A DNA stretch of 64,000 bases, from positions 1-64,000 of the forward strand of contig NZ_JAINZZ010000014.1 of assembly GCF_019890725.1 (NCBI RefSeq), given 5' to 3'. Below, in pieces: positions 35,133-44,057 of the stretch (positions are counted from its first letter, which is position 1; every line of letters begins with the position of its first letter). Source of the stretch: Actinacidiphila acidipaludis. Lineage in GTDB: Bacteria > Actinomycetota > Actinomycetes > Streptomycetales > Streptomycetaceae. The position numbers were made by a program, and so were the translations under genes. Under the pieces are notes generated by a model that worked only from the letters and a program-made list of their open reading frames with translations, did not search any database and was not told where the DNA came from.

Positions 35133-35552
35133 GTGACGGACGACGACCGGCCGATGGTGATCGTGGACGGCGCGAACGTCGTCGGCTCCGTGCCGGACGG
35201 CTGGTGGCACGACCGGCACGGTGCGGCGGAACGTCTGCGGGACGCGCTGGCGCCGCTGGCCGCGGAAGGGCTCCCGGCCGGCGGCGACGCCCCGCCGTGG
35301 GCCGTCGGCCGCCCGGTCGAGGTGGTGCTGGTGGTCGAGGGAGCCGCCCGCGGCGTCGCCCCGGTCACCGGAGTCCGCGTGGAGCGGGCCACCGGCAGCG
35401 GCGACGACCTGATCGTCCGGCTCGCCGAGGAGGCGCACGAGGAGGCCCCCGGCCGCCCCTGCCTGGTCGTCACCGCCGACCGTGGCCTGCGCGCCCGGGT
35501 CGCCGCGGCCGGTGCGGTCTTCGTCGGGCCCCGGACCGTCCGCCGCCGCTGA
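35133..35552 (+). CDS. NYN/PIN-like (YacP-type) ribonuclease-fold protein
   Basis: A 139-residue protein with a PIN-like NYN fold. Candidate metal acidic residues are in VIVDGANVVGS, SGDDLIVRLAEEA and VVTADRGLRARV, the DGxN...D...TxD pattern of YacP/Rae1-like RNases. Such proteins cleave structured or translated RNA. A pairing with the preceding hypothetical gene (34432-35031) could suggest co-expression but the gap is 101 bases. GTG 35133 has an AAGGGAAGGG ribosome site. It converges on a GNAT gene, with only about 46 bases between. Confidence 0.82.
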   Translation: MTDDDRPMVIVDGANVVGSVPDGWWHDRHGAAERLRDALAPLAAEGLPAGGDAPPWAVGRPVEVVLVVEGAARGVAPVTGVRVERATGSGDDLIVRLAEEAHEEAPGRPCLVVTADRGLRARVAAAGAVFVGPRTVRRR

Positions 35553-35598
35553 TCTCCGGCGGGGCCGGACCGGCGGCGCGCGAGCGGGCGCCGCGGCG

Positions 35599-36114
35599 TC
35601 AGGCGGGCCGTCGCATGCAGACCCGCGGCCACCGGTCCAGGCCGTGCGCCGCCTCCCGTTCCCGAACCGCCCGCAGGCCGGGCGTCAGCGAGCCCTCGTC
35701 CAGCACCCGGAAACCACAGCGCGCGTAGTACGGGGCGTTCCACGGCACCCGGCTGAAGGTGGTGAGCGTCAACGCGGGCGCGCCCTGACGCGCGGCGTGC
35801 GCCGCCGCATGTTCCAGCAGGCTCCGGCCGAGCCCTCGGCGCGCGCTGCCGGGGTGCACCGATACCTGCTCGACGTGCAGGTCGCCGTCGAGGCGGTCGG
35901 CGAGCAGGTAGCCGACCGGGAGGCCGGTCGGGGCGGCCGCGTCGGTCACCACCCAGGCGAGCCCGGCGTCCCGGTAGCGGCCGAGTACGTCGAGCGGAAG
36001 CGGCTCGTCCTCGGCGATCTCGGGCATGCCGATGTCCCGGAAGATCCGGCCGGCCGCCCTCTCGATGTCCTGCAGCATGGGCAGTTCGGCCGGACGCACG
36101 GCACGGATGGGCAT
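35599..36114 (-). CDS. GNAT-family N-acetyltransferase
   Basis: A 171-residue acetyl-CoA-dependent acyltransferase. Motif A is VSVHPGSARRGLGRSLLEHA (the R/Q-x-x-G-x-G/A pyrophosphate loop), with motif B around WNAPYYARCGF. Substrate unknown. ATG 36114 (MPIRAVRPAELPML) is the natural start; the frame extends to 36189 without homologous-looking sequence. It is divergent from the Ada-AlkA gene with about 150 bases between. Confidence 0.9.
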   Translation of the reverse strand: MPIRAVRPAELPMLQDIERAAGRIFRDIGMPEIAEDEPLPLDVLGRYRDAGLAWVVTDAAAPTGLPVGYLLADRLDGDLHVEQVSVHPGSARRGLGRSLLEHAAAHAARQGAPALTLTTFSRVPWNAPYYARCGFRVLDEGSLTPGLRAVREREAAHGLDRWPRVCMRRPA

Positions 36115-36263
36115 GCCGGTATTCTCCCGGCCGCCCCCCGGGACGCCACCGGATTTCGGACGCCGGCCCGTCCGCCGAGCCGGGGTCACGATCGGCCGGG
36201 ACCCGGGACGTGGCGTCCGAAATCCGCCAGCCGAGAGAAGGGGGCCGCGCCCATACTGGACGC

Positions 36264-37697
36264 ATGATGACCGAGGACAGCAGGTACGAGGCGGTGCGCA
36301 GCCGCGACGCGCGCTTCGACGGCGTGTTCTTCTTCGCCGTGGCGACCACCGGTATCTACTGCCGTCCGAGCTGCCCGGCGGTGACGCCGAAGCGGGTCAA
36401 CGTCTCGTTCTTCGCGACGGCCGCGGCCGCGCAGGGCGCCGGCTTCCGGGCCTGCCGCCGCTGCCGCCCGGACGCGGTGCCGGGGTCGGCGGACTGGAAC
36501 GTGCGGGCCGACGTGGTCGGCCGCGCCGTCCGGCTGATCGGCGACGGCGTGGTCGACCGTGAGGGCGTCGCCGGGCTGGCCTCCCGGCTCGGGTACAGCG
36601 CCCGGCAGGTGCAGCGCCAGCTCAACGCCGAGTTGGGCGCCGGGCCGATCGCGCTGGCCCGCGCCCAGCGCGGGCACACCGCACGGGTCCTCCTGCAGAC
36701 CACGTCCCTGCAGGCAGCGGAGATCGCCTTCGCGGCCGGCTTCGCCAGCGTGCGGCAGTTCAACGAGACGATCAGGGAGATCTACGCGGCCACGCCCACG
36801 GAACTGCGCGCGGCGCGGCCCGGCCGGGGCGTGCGGGCCGTCACGGACGGGGCGTCGGGGGTGCCGTTGCGGCTGGCGTACCGCGGGCCGTACGACAGCG
36901 GTCAGGTCTTCGACTTCCTCGCGGACCGCGCGGTGCCGGGAGTCGAGGAGGTCGCGGGCGAGCCGGGCGCCCGTACGTACCGGCGCACGCTGCGGCTGCC
37001 GCACGCCCCGGCCGTGGCAGAGGTCGACGAACGGCCGTCCGCGGGAGCCTGGTTGGACTGCCGGCTGCATCTCGGCGACCTCCGTGACCTCACCACGGCC
37101 ACGCAGCGCGTCCGGCGCCTGTTCGACCTGGACGCCGACCCGTACGCGGTCGCCGAACGGCTCGGCGCCGACCCGGAGTTGGCGCCGCTGGTCGCCGCGC
37201 GGCCGGGTCTGCGGGCGCCGGGCGCCGCCGATCCCGAGGAGTTCGCGGTGGCCGAGGTCCTGGGCGCGGGGGCGGCCCCTGAGGTGGCGCGGCGGCTGGC
37301 CGGTGCCCTGGTGACGGCATTCGGCGAGCCGCTCGCCGCGCCCGGCGGGGGCCTCACGCATCTCTTCCCCCGGCCCGCCGACCTGGTGGAGGCCGACCTC
37401 TCCGGCCTGGACGGCGTGCCGCCGGAGCAGCGGGAGACGGTGCGGATGGTCGCCGCGGCGCTGGCCTCGGGGACCGTCCGGCTGGACCCGGGCACGGACC
37501 GGGAGCAGGCGGAACGGGATCTGCTGGCGCTGCCCGGGGTCACGCCGTGGACGGCGGCGCTCATCCGCATGCGGGGGCTCGGCGATCCCGATGTGCTGCC
37601 GTCGCCTGACGCCCCCGGGGCGGCTGCGGCCTGGCGGCCCTGGAGCTCCTACGCCACCCACCACCTCTGGGCCGCCCCATCCCTTGCGGCGCCTTGA
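36264..37697 (+). CDS. Ada-AlkA fusion: regulatory domain plus 3-methyladenine glycosylase
   Basis: A 477-residue DNA-repair protein. An N-terminal Ada zinc domain has the four cysteines (GIYCRPSC with Cys33/Cys37, then FRACRRC), where one Cys accepts methyl groups from phosphotriesters and switches the protein to an activator. An AraC-type helix-turn-helix follows (about 85-180; EIAFAAGFASVRQFNETIRE). The C-terminal AlkA part (about 195-470) has the HhH-GPD loop LPGVTPWTAALIRMRGLGDP and the catalytic Asp in VLPSPDAP, so it excises alkylated bases. No separate O6-methylguanine methyltransferase domain is present. Likely self-induced by alkylation. Start at ATG 36264 or the next ATG 36267. Confidence 0.95.
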   Translation: MMTEDSRYEAVRSRDARFDGVFFFAVATTGIYCRPSCPAVTPKRVNVSFFATAAAAQGAGFRACRRCRPDAVPGSADWNVRADVVGRAVRLIGDGVVDREGVAGLASRLGYSARQVQRQLNAELGAGPIALARAQRGHTARVLLQTTSLQAAEIAFAAGFASVRQFNETIREIYAATPTELRAARPGRGVRAVTDGASGVPLRLAYRGPYDSGQVFDFLADRAVPGVEEVAGEPGARTYRRTLRLPHAPAVAEVDERPSAGAWLDCRLHLGDLRDLTTATQRVRRLFDLDADPYAVAERLGADPELAPLVAARPGLRAPGAADPEEFAVAEVLGAGAAPEVARRLAGALVTAFGEPLAAPGGGLTHLFPRPADLVEADLSGLDGVPPEQRETVRMVAAALASGTVRLDPGTDREQAERDLLALPGVTPWTAALIRMRGLGDPDVLPSPDAPGAAAAWRPWSSYATHHLWAAPSLAAP

Positions 37698-37831
37698 TCC
37701 CCCCCATCCGCCCGGGCAGCCCCTGGCCCGAAGGCCCTCCTGCGCTGGGCTTGCTCGGTTTCCGGGTACGGGGAGACAGGGGCGGCGGTACGTGCCGGGG
37801 GGCGGCTGAGTCGGGGTGCGAGGATGGCGGC

Positions 37832-38326
37832 ATGAGTGAGCGGGACGAGGTCACGGTCGTGCGGTGGGCGGGGCACGACGGGGACGGGCCGGCGCAGTTG
37901 CTGGCGGCCTACCATCTGCGGACCGAGGCCGAGAAGGGGGCGGCCGTCGCGGATGTGACAGCGCTGCCGGAGCGTTACCGGGCCGAAGTCAGCGACCCGC
38001 AGGCCGCGTTCGCCGACGACTTCGTCCTCATCGCCAAGCGGGCCGACACCCCGCTCGGCTGCCTGGTGGTCACCGCACCCGCCGGCGGGCACTCCGAGAT
38101 CAAGCGCCTCTGGACGGACCCCGCGTTCCGCGGCCAGGGGGTCGCGTCCGCCCTCATCCGTGCCGCGCTCGCCCACACCGCCGACACCGGCGTGGAATCC
38201 GTCCGCCTCTCGGTCTGGGCCTGGCGCACCGATGCCATCGCCCTCTACGAACGGTTCGGCTTCGGCGTCACCACCTCATGGGACGAACGGAACCAGTTGG
38301 TCTGCATGGAGCGCGTGACCGCCTGA
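37832..38326 (+). CDS. GNAT-family N-acetyltransferase
   Basis: A 164-residue acetyltransferase. The acetyl-CoA loop is LWTDPAFRGQGVASALIRAAL and the C-terminal part LSVWAWRTDAIALYERFGF is typical of GNAT motif B. Substrate unknown. ATG 37832 (MSERDEVTV) is chosen; the frame starts at 37694 with no similar sequence. It follows the Ada-AlkA gene on the same strand after 134 bases. Confidence 0.88.
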   Translation: MSERDEVTVVRWAGHDGDGPAQLLAAYHLRTEAEKGAAVADVTALPERYRAEVSDPQAAFADDFVLIAKRADTPLGCLVVTAPAGGHSEIKRLWTDPAFRGQGVASALIRAALAHTADTGVESVRLSVWAWRTDAIALYERFGFGVTTSWDERNQLVCMERVTA

Positions 38327-38559
38327 GCACTCCCGCCTACCCCCGGCAGCCAGGGACCCGCCGGAGGGGATGGGGAGGGAGTGCGCCCGCAGGACGTGTG
38401 CATCCGCCCGGGCACTTCCTGCGGAGAGACCGTGCACGCACACGTCCGAGGAGGCTGCTCCCGGACTGGCCCCGCCACCACAAACCGATTCAAGCCCCGC
38501 CAGGGGCACGACGTCCCCCGGGCTCCGCCCCGGAGGAGCCCCAGCGCGACCAGCCACGG
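38327..38559. other. Convergent intergenic region, no gene seen
   Basis: Together with the repeat at 38560-38635 this makes a 306-base gap between the convergent GNAT and ROK genes. It contains a GC-rich block with GGGCTCCGCCCCGGAGG and GCGCGACCAGCCACGGCG, of the kind dispersed through Streptomyces intergenic DNA. I see no ORF with a ribosome site. Confidence 0.4.
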
Positions 38560-38635
38560 CGAACCGTCAGACGGCAACAGCGGCCGAGGGGCACCCCGGA
38601 GCCGTACCGTCTACCGGGCCGGAGGCCACACCTCA
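38560..38635. repeat. Dispersed 3'-flanking repeat, copy B
   Basis: Shares ordered blocks with 1-152 (CCACGGCGAACCG, GACGGC, GAGGGG, AGCCGTACCG, CTACCGGGC, ACCTCAG) and, like that copy, ends in the stop codon of a minus-strand gene, here the ROK regulator (stop 38633-38635). Confidence 0.5.
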
Positions 38636-39808
38636 GCGGGCAGCGAGAATCCGCGCGATCCCCTCGGGAGAGAGCAGATGCTGCACGGCCCGCCGCCGCG
38701 CCCCCTCGATCCCCGCCCGGCGCCCCAGGATCGTCGCCTCGATCGCCACCGTGCGGGTCGCCAGGGGCAGGGCGCGCCGGTAGACGGCCGCCCGGATGTC
38801 GGCCAGCAGATCGTCGTGGAGGCTGGCGATGCTGCCGCCGAGCACGATCGCGTCGGGGTTCCAGAAGCTGACGAGGGACGCGAGGACGTCGCCGATGCGC
38901 TGGGCGGCGAGCCGCACCTGGCGGCGGGCGGTGGGGTCGCCGGCCTGGACGAGGCGCACCACGTCGGCGACGTGCTCGACGGGCAGTCCGGCCTCGCGGA
39001 GGGTGGCCGTCACCGCCGCGCCGGAGGCGACCGCCTCGACGCAGCCGGTGTTGCCGCAGTGGCAGAGGACGTCGTCGTGCCCGGGGACCCGGATGTGGCC
39101 GATGTCGCCGGCGGCGCCCGTCGCGCCGCGGTGCACGCTGCCGCCGGAGACGATGCCGCAGCCGATGCCGGTGCCGACCTTGACGTAGAGCAGGTGCGCG
39201 GTCGCCGGCCGGTGCGCGTACTCGCCCAGCGCCATCATGTTCACGTCGTTGTCGACGAGGACGGGCGCGTCGTAGCGGCCCTCGAAGAAGGCGGGGACGC
39301 GGTAGCCGTCCCAGCCGCGCATGATCGGCGGGCGGATCACCGTTCCGGTGCTGGCCTCGACGGGTCCGGGCACGCCGATGCCGATCGCCCGGACGTGGGA
39401 GGCGGGGTGCCCTGCCTCGGCGAGCAGCCGGCCGAGCTGTTCGTGCAGCCGGCTGAGCACCGCCTCGGGCCCGTCGTCGATGTCGATCTCCTCGGTGGCC
39501 TCGGCGAGCACGGTGCCGCCGAGCCCGGCGACCGCGACCGTGCTGTGGGTGGCGCCCAGGTCGACCGCGCAGACGACCGAGGCGTCGGAGGCGAGTTGCA
39601 GGGCGAGCGGCGGCCGGCCCCGCTCGGTCGCCACCGTGCCGGTCTCGACCAGCAGGCCCTTGGTGATGAGCAGGTCCACGCGCTGGGCGACGGCCGCCCG
39701 GGACAGACCGGTCGCGGTGACGAGCTGGCTGCGCCGGGTGGCGCCGCCGGCGACGAGTCCGGCCAGTTCGCTCAGTGCCGTCAACTGCCGTTCGCCTGCT
39801 GCGCTCAC
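38633..39808 (-). CDS. ROK-family transcriptional regulator
   Basis: A 391-residue repressor-type ROK protein. An N-terminal winged helix (about 12-70; ATRRSQLVTATGLSRAAVAQ) is followed by a sugar-kinase-like domain: CAVDLGATHSTVAV (phosphate loop), VGTGIGCGIV and the zinc motif CHCGNTGCVEAVASG. The ROK kinase catalytic Asp position is in VLVDNDVNMMALGE. The GTG start at 39808 has GAGGA at five bases; the frame reaches 39874. It is divergent from the Gfo/Idh operon, so it most likely controls it in response to a sugar. The three phased CCGAAA boxes between them are its probable sites. Confidence 0.93.
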   Translation of the reverse strand: MSAAGERQLTALSELAGLVAGGATRRSQLVTATGLSRAAVAQRVDLLITKGLLVETGTVATERGRPPLALQLASDASVVCAVDLGATHSTVAVAGLGGTVLAEATEEIDIDDGPEAVLSRLHEQLGRLLAEAGHPASHVRAIGIGVPGPVEASTGTVIRPPIMRGWDGYRVPAFFEGRYDAPVLVDNDVNMMALGEYAHRPATAHLLYVKVGTGIGCGIVSGGSVHRGATGAAGDIGHIRVPGHDDVLCHCGNTGCVEAVASGAAVTATLREAGLPVEHVADVVRLVQAGDPTARRQVRLAAQRIGDVLASLVSFWNPDAIVLGGSIASLHDDLLADIRAAVYRRALPLATRTVAIEATILGRRAGIEGARRRAVQHLLSPEGIARILAAR

Positions 39809-39853
39809 GCGATCCTCGTCCCTCCACCGGCCCCTATTTATGACAGAAGTTAG

Positions 39854-39912
39854 CCGAAATCTTGCCATTGTCAACCGAAACCCGGATGGCTAGCGTCATT
39901 GGTGAACCGAAA
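39854..39912. promoter_or_regulatory. Three helically phased CCGAAA boxes (ROK operator candidate)
   Basis: CCGAAA occurs at 39854-39859, 39875-39880 and 39907-39912, i.e. at 21- and 32-base intervals, about two and three helical turns. All are in the same orientation between the divergent ROK and Gfo/Idh genes, and the DNA is AT-rich for this genome. Confidence 0.6.
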
Positions 39913-39924
39913 GGGAGGGCCACG

Positions 39925-41085
39925 TTGGCAACTTCGGGCCGCGACTCGCACGCAGCACCGCACGCATCACCACCGCATGCGTCGCCGCACGCATCGCCGC
40001 AGGGACCGCCGACGGCACCGCTGCGCACGGCCATCGCGGGCGCCGGCATGATCGGCCGGGTGCACCTGGACGCGGTCCGCCGCACCGGCGCCCCCGTGGT
40101 CGGCATCAGCGCCTCCACGCCCGCCCGGGCCAAGGAGGCCGCCGCCGCGCTCGGCGTGGACCGGGCCTTCGACTCGTCGGAGGAGCTGGTCACCAGCGAC
40201 GAGGTCGACGTGGTCCATCTCTGCACGCCCAACGACGTCCACGCCCGGCTGGCCGAACTGGCCCTGCGCGCCGGCAAGCACGTGGTGTGCGAGAAGCCGC
40301 TGACGACGTCGCCGGCCACCGCGGACGCACTGGCGGAACTGGCCGCGAGCAGCGGGCGGGTGGCCGCCGTGCCGTTCGTCTACCGCTACCACCCGATGGC
40401 GGCGGAGGCGCGGGCCCGGGTCCGGGACGGCCGGGCCGGCGAGGTGCGGCTGGTGCACGGGCACTACCTCCAGGACTGGCTCTCGGAGCCCGGCGACACC
40501 AACTGGCGGGTGGACGCGGTGGCCGGCGGCCCCTCGCGGGCGTTCGCCGACATCGGCTCGCACTGGTGCGACCTGGTGGAGTGGGTGACCGGGCACCGGA
40601 TCTCCGAACTGACCGCCGTCACCCAGACGGTGCCGCGCGACGGCGGCCGGCCGGCCACCGAGGACGCGGTGCAGCTGCTGTTCCGCACCGACCTCGGCGC
40701 GACCGGGTCGGTGACCGTCTCCCAGATCTCGCCCGGCCGCAAGAACCGGCTGTGGTTCGAGGTGGACGGCGCCCGCACGGCGCTCGCCTTCGACCAGGAG
40801 AACCCGGAGTCGCTGTTCGTCGGCAGCCGCGGTGAGAACGCGACCGTGCTGCGCGATCCGGCTCTGCTGTCGCCGGAGGCGGCGCGGCTGTCGGTGGTGC
40901 CGGGCGGCCACCCCATGGGGTATCTCGACTGCTTCGCCGCCTTCGTCCGCGACGTGCACGCCGCGATCCGCGGCGACGGCGCCGGGGGCGCGTTCCCCAC
41001 CTTCGACGACGCCGCGCGCATGGTGCGCCTCACCGAGGCGGTCCTGCGATCCGCGGCCGACCGGTCCTGGAAAGAGGTCTCCTGA
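39925..41085 (+). CDS. Gfo/Idh/MocA-family sugar oxidoreductase
   Basis: A 386-residue NAD(P)-dependent dehydrogenase. The Rossmann motif is IAGAGMIGRVH, the catalytic Lys lies in VVCEKPLTTS, and the C-terminal half contains ADIGSHWCDLVEWV with candidate active-site His. The TTG at 39925 is preceded by GGGAGG with a five- to six-base spacing, whereas the ATG at 39886 and the frame start at 39862 have none, so I choose TTG. The N-terminus is a low-complexity His/Ala/Ser/Pro tract (HASPHASPQ repeated) before the enzyme fold. It starts a four-gene unit. The sugar substrate is unknown. Confidence 0.88.
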   Translation: MATSGRDSHAAPHASPPHASPHASPQGPPTAPLRTAIAGAGMIGRVHLDAVRRTGAPVVGISASTPARAKEAAAALGVDRAFDSSEELVTSDEVDVVHLCTPNDVHARLAELALRAGKHVVCEKPLTTSPATADALAELAASSGRVAAVPFVYRYHPMAAEARARVRDGRAGEVRLVHGHYLQDWLSEPGDTNWRVDAVAGGPSRAFADIGSHWCDLVEWVTGHRISELTAVTQTVPRDGGRPATEDAVQLLFRTDLGATGSVTVSQISPGRKNRLWFEVDGARTALAFDQENPESLFVGSRGENATVLRDPALLSPEAARLSVVPGGHPMGYLDCFAAFVRDVHAAIRGDGAGGAFPTFDDAARMVRLTEAVLRSAADRSWKEVS

Positions 41086-41086
41086 G

Positions 41087-42007
41087 ATGAAGCTGGGCTT
41101 CCTGACCGCCTGCCTTCCGCAACTGCCGCTGGACGAGATCGCCGCCTGGGCGGCCGCGCACGACTACGAGGCGCTCGAGGTGGCGACCTGGCCGTCCACC
41201 GGGTCCCGGGAGTTCGAGGCCAGCCACATCGACGTGGCCCACTTCGGGGAGCGCGAGGCCGAGGAGGTCCGCGGGCTCTTCGACAAGCACGGCCTGACGC
41301 TGTCGTCGCTGGCGTACTACGAGAACAACCTGCACCCCGACGAGGCCCGCAGGGCCGAGATCGCGGCGCACGTGCGGGCCAACGTCGACGCCGCGCAGCT
41401 GCTCGGAGTGGAGTTCGTGGGCACCTTCATCGGCCGCCACCCGGGTCTGTCGGTGAAGGAGAACATCGCGCTGGCCGAGCGCGAACTGCCGCCGCTGGTC
41501 GCCTACGCGGCCGAGCGGGGCGTGAAGATCATCATCGAGAACTGCGTGATGGAGGGGTGGCACCCGGACGGCTACCCCGGCAACCTCGCCTACTCCCCCG
41601 AGCTGTGGGAGTGGATGTTCGGACTCGGCCTGTACCTCAACTACGACCCCTCGCACCTGCTGTGGCTGGGCATCGACCCGGTCGCGGCGCTCAAGCCCTA
41701 CCTGGACCGCATCCCGCACGCCCAGGCCAAGGACGCCCAGCTGGATCCTGCCGCCAGGAACCGGTACGGCTTCTTCGGCAGGACCGTCGAGCGCAACGAC
41801 GGCTGGGACAGCGGCTGGTGGCGGTACCGCGTGCCGGGGCTCGGCGACGTGGACTGGCGCCGCGTCGTCGACACCCTGTACGAGGGCGGCTTCACCGGCG
41901 TGCTGTCCGTGGAGCACGAGGACCCCGTCTGGAGCGGTGACGTCCAGCGGGTCACCCAGGGCCTGGAGATCGCGCACCGCACGCTCCGGCCTCTCATCGT
42001 CGGCTGA
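41087..42007 (+). CDS. Sugar phosphate isomerase/epimerase (xylose-isomerase-like TIM barrel)
   Basis: A 306-residue TIM barrel of the AP-endonuclease-2/xylose-isomerase superfamily. Candidate metal ligands lie in VKIIIENCVMEGWHP, LYLNYDPSHLLW, HAQAKDAQ and VLSVEHEDPVW. Only one base separates the upstream stop codon (41083-41085) from ATG 41087, so translation is coupled. Family members isomerise or epimerise keto-sugars and cyclitols and work with Gfo/Idh dehydrogenases in oxidative sugar catabolism or glycoside cleavage. Substrate not readable. Confidence 0.92.
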   Translation: MKLGFLTACLPQLPLDEIAAWAAAHDYEALEVATWPSTGSREFEASHIDVAHFGEREAEEVRGLFDKHGLTLSSLAYYENNLHPDEARRAEIAAHVRANVDAAQLLGVEFVGTFIGRHPGLSVKENIALAERELPPLVAYAAERGVKIIIENCVMEGWHPDGYPGNLAYSPELWEWMFGLGLYLNYDPSHLLWLGIDPVAALKPYLDRIPHAQAKDAQLDPAARNRYGFFGRTVERNDGWDSGWWRYRVPGLGDVDWRRVVDTLYEGGFTGVLSVEHEDPVWSGDVQRVTQGLEIAHRTLRPLIVG

Positions 42008-42105
42008 CTCCCACCACCCGGCATCCTGCACACCCCCGCACCGACGCCGTAGTGCCGCAGCGCCGAACTGCCGCACTGCTGTACTCCCGAGGAGGCTTCC
42101 GTTCG

Positions 42106-42852
42106 ATGACCCACCCCCTGAGCATCCAGCTCTACACCCTCCGGGACCAGATCGCCGCCGACCGTGACGGCACCCTGACCCGGCTCGCCGAGATCGGCTA
42201 CCGCTCGGTGGAGACGTACGACCCGACCGCGGACCCCGCCGGATTCCGCAAGGTCGCGGACGAGTTGGGCATCAGCGTGGCGAGCACCCACGCCTACGCC
42301 CTGTTCGACAAGGACGCCGGCGAGGTGTTCGACGCTGTCGCCACGGTGGGAACCGACCTGGCGATCATCCCCGGCGGCATCGACCACGACGAGTTCACCA
42401 CGCTCGAGGGCCTGCGGCGCACCGCCGACCTGCTGAACGGCTTCGCCGCCAAGGCCGCCGAACGCGGCATCCGCATCGGCTACCACAACCACTGGTGGGA
42501 GATCGAGCCGCGCTTCGAGGACCGCACCGCCCTGGAGGTGCTGGCGGACCTGCTGGCGCCCGAGGTGTTCCTGGAGGTCGACACGTACTGGGCGGCCGTG
42601 GGCGGCGCGGACGTGCCCGAGCTGCTGCGCACGCTGGGCGACCGGGTGCTGGCCCTGCACGTGAAGGACGGTCCCGGGGTGAAGGACGAGCCGCACACCG
42701 CGGTCGGCAAGGGCACCATCGACGTCCCGTCCATCCTGGCGGCCGCGCCCGAGGCGGTGCGCATCGTCGAACTCGACTCGTGCGCCGGCGACATCTTCGA
42801 GGCCGTCGCCGAGTCGCACTCCTACCTGACCGCGCTGGAGGGGCGTTCATGA
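42106..42852 (+). CDS. Second TIM-barrel sugar isomerase/epimerase
   Basis: A 248-residue xylose-isomerase-like TIM barrel. Candidate metal/active residues are in IGYHNHWWEI, FLEVDTYWAAVGG, LALHVKDGPG and VRIVELDSC. It resembles inosose/hydroxypyruvate-isomerase-like proteins found beside Gfo/Idh genes. ATG 42106 has GAGGAGG about ten bases upstream. The last four bases overlap the next gene as ATGA, giving translational coupling. Function is most likely handling the 3-oxo or isomerised sugar made by its neighbours. Confidence 0.92.
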   Translation: MTHPLSIQLYTLRDQIAADRDGTLTRLAEIGYRSVETYDPTADPAGFRKVADELGISVASTHAYALFDKDAGEVFDAVATVGTDLAIIPGGIDHDEFTTLEGLRRTADLLNGFAAKAAERGIRIGYHNHWWEIEPRFEDRTALEVLADLLAPEVFLEVDTYWAAVGGADVPELLRTLGDRVLALHVKDGPGVKDEPHTAVGKGTIDVPSILAAAPEAVRIVELDSCAGDIFEAVAESHSYLTALEGRS

Positions 42853-43952
42853 GCGGAGGCCCGGTGGGCGTGGCGCTGGTGGGCGCCGGCGTCATCAGCA
42901 CGCAGTACCTGACGGCGCTGGCCTCGTTCCCGGACGTCGCGGTGCTGTCGGTGGCGGACCTCGACCTGGAGCGGGCCCGCGCGCAGGCGGAGGCGTTCGG
43001 GGTGCCCTCGTACGGTGACCTGGCCTCGGCACTGGCCGTCCCCGAGGTGGAGATCGTCGTCAACCTGACGATCCCGGCGGCGCACGCCGAGGTCGCGACC
43101 GCCGCGCTGCGGGCGGGCAAGCACGTCTACGGCGAGAAGCCGCTGGCGCTGGCGCCGTCCGACGGTGCGAAGATCCTCGCCGAGGCGCAGACGCGGGGCC
43201 TGCGGGTCGGCAGCGCGCCGGACACGTTCCTCGGCGCGGGCCTGCAGTCAGCGGCGCGGGCGGTGCGGTCCGGGCTGATCGGTGAGCCGGTCAGCGCGAC
43301 CGCGGTCACCCAGGGGCCGGGCCCCGAGAGCTGGCACCCGAGCCCGGAGTTCCTGTTCCAGTACGGCGCGGGGCCGCTGTTCGACATCGGCCCGTACTAT
43401 CTGACGGCGCTGGTCGCGCTGTTCGGCTCGGTGACGCGGGTCGCGGGCACCGCCCGGCAGGCGCGGGCCCAGCGGGTGATCGGCTCGGGGCCGAAGGCGG
43501 GTACCGCCTTCGACGTCGAAGTGCCCACGCACGTCCACGCGCTGCTGGACTTCGCGAGCGGTCCGAGCGCGTCGGCGACGTTCAGTTTCGACGCCTCGGT
43601 GCCGCGCAGGATGATCGAGATCACCGGCACCGAGGGCACCCTGTCGCTGCCCGACCCGAACACCTTCGACGGCCCGCTCCGTGTACAGGCGTTCGGCGAC
43701 CAGGACTGGCGGGATCTGCCGGTGGAGGGCAGCACGGCCGGTCGCGGCCTGGGCGTGCTGGACATGGCGCGGGCCATCCGCGGCGGCGGCGACCACCGGG
43801 CGTCGGGGGAACTGGCGCAGCACGTGCTGGAGTTGATGGCGACGATCACCGAGTCGGCGGAGCAGCACGGCTTCGTGGAGCTGGAGTCGGGCGCCCCGGC
43901 GGTGGAGACGCTGCCGGCGGACTGGGACCCGGTGGCGGCGACGCTCGCCTGA
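42849..43952 (+). CDS. Gfo/Idh/MocA-family oxidoreductase
   Basis: A 367-residue NAD(P)-dependent dehydrogenase starting VGVALVGAGVISTQYLTAL, with catalytic Lys in VYGEKPLALA and LFDIGPYYLTALVALFG in the substrate domain. It is the last gene of the ROK-linked unit and overlaps its predecessor by four bases. The two dehydrogenases differ in length and in substrate-domain sequence, so they probably act at different steps or on different sugars. No transporter gene is in the unit. A strong hairpin follows. Confidence 0.92.
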   Translation: MSGGPVGVALVGAGVISTQYLTALASFPDVAVLSVADLDLERARAQAEAFGVPSYGDLASALAVPEVEIVVNLTIPAAHAEVATAALRAGKHVYGEKPLALAPSDGAKILAEAQTRGLRVGSAPDTFLGAGLQSAARAVRSGLIGEPVSATAVTQGPGPESWHPSPEFLFQYGAGPLFDIGPYYLTALVALFGSVTRVAGTARQARAQRVIGSGPKAGTAFDVEVPTHVHALLDFASGPSASATFSFDASVPRRMIEITGTEGTLSLPDPNTFDGPLRVQAFGDQDWRDLPVEGSTAGRGLGVLDMARAIRGGGDHRASGELAQHVLELMATITESAEQHGFVELESGAPAVETLPADWDPVAATLA

Positions 43953-43994
43953 CCGGCGTCGCCGCGCCGAGCGGCCGGGGTGCGAACCCCGGCC

Positions 43995-44034
43995 ACCTGG
44001 CCGGCCCACCCGTGGGGGGATGGGTCGGCCAGGT
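43995..44034 (+). terminator. 14-bp hairpin with T-rich tail
   Basis: ACCTGGCCGGCCCA (43995-44008) pairs with TGGGTCGGCCAGGT (44021-44034) with one G-T pair and a 12-base loop, followed by CTTCTTCCC. It ends the Gfo/Idh operon and is close to the stop of the convergent beta-helix gene. Confidence 0.85.
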
Positions 44035-44057
44035 CTTCTTCCCGGTCCGAGGCCGTT

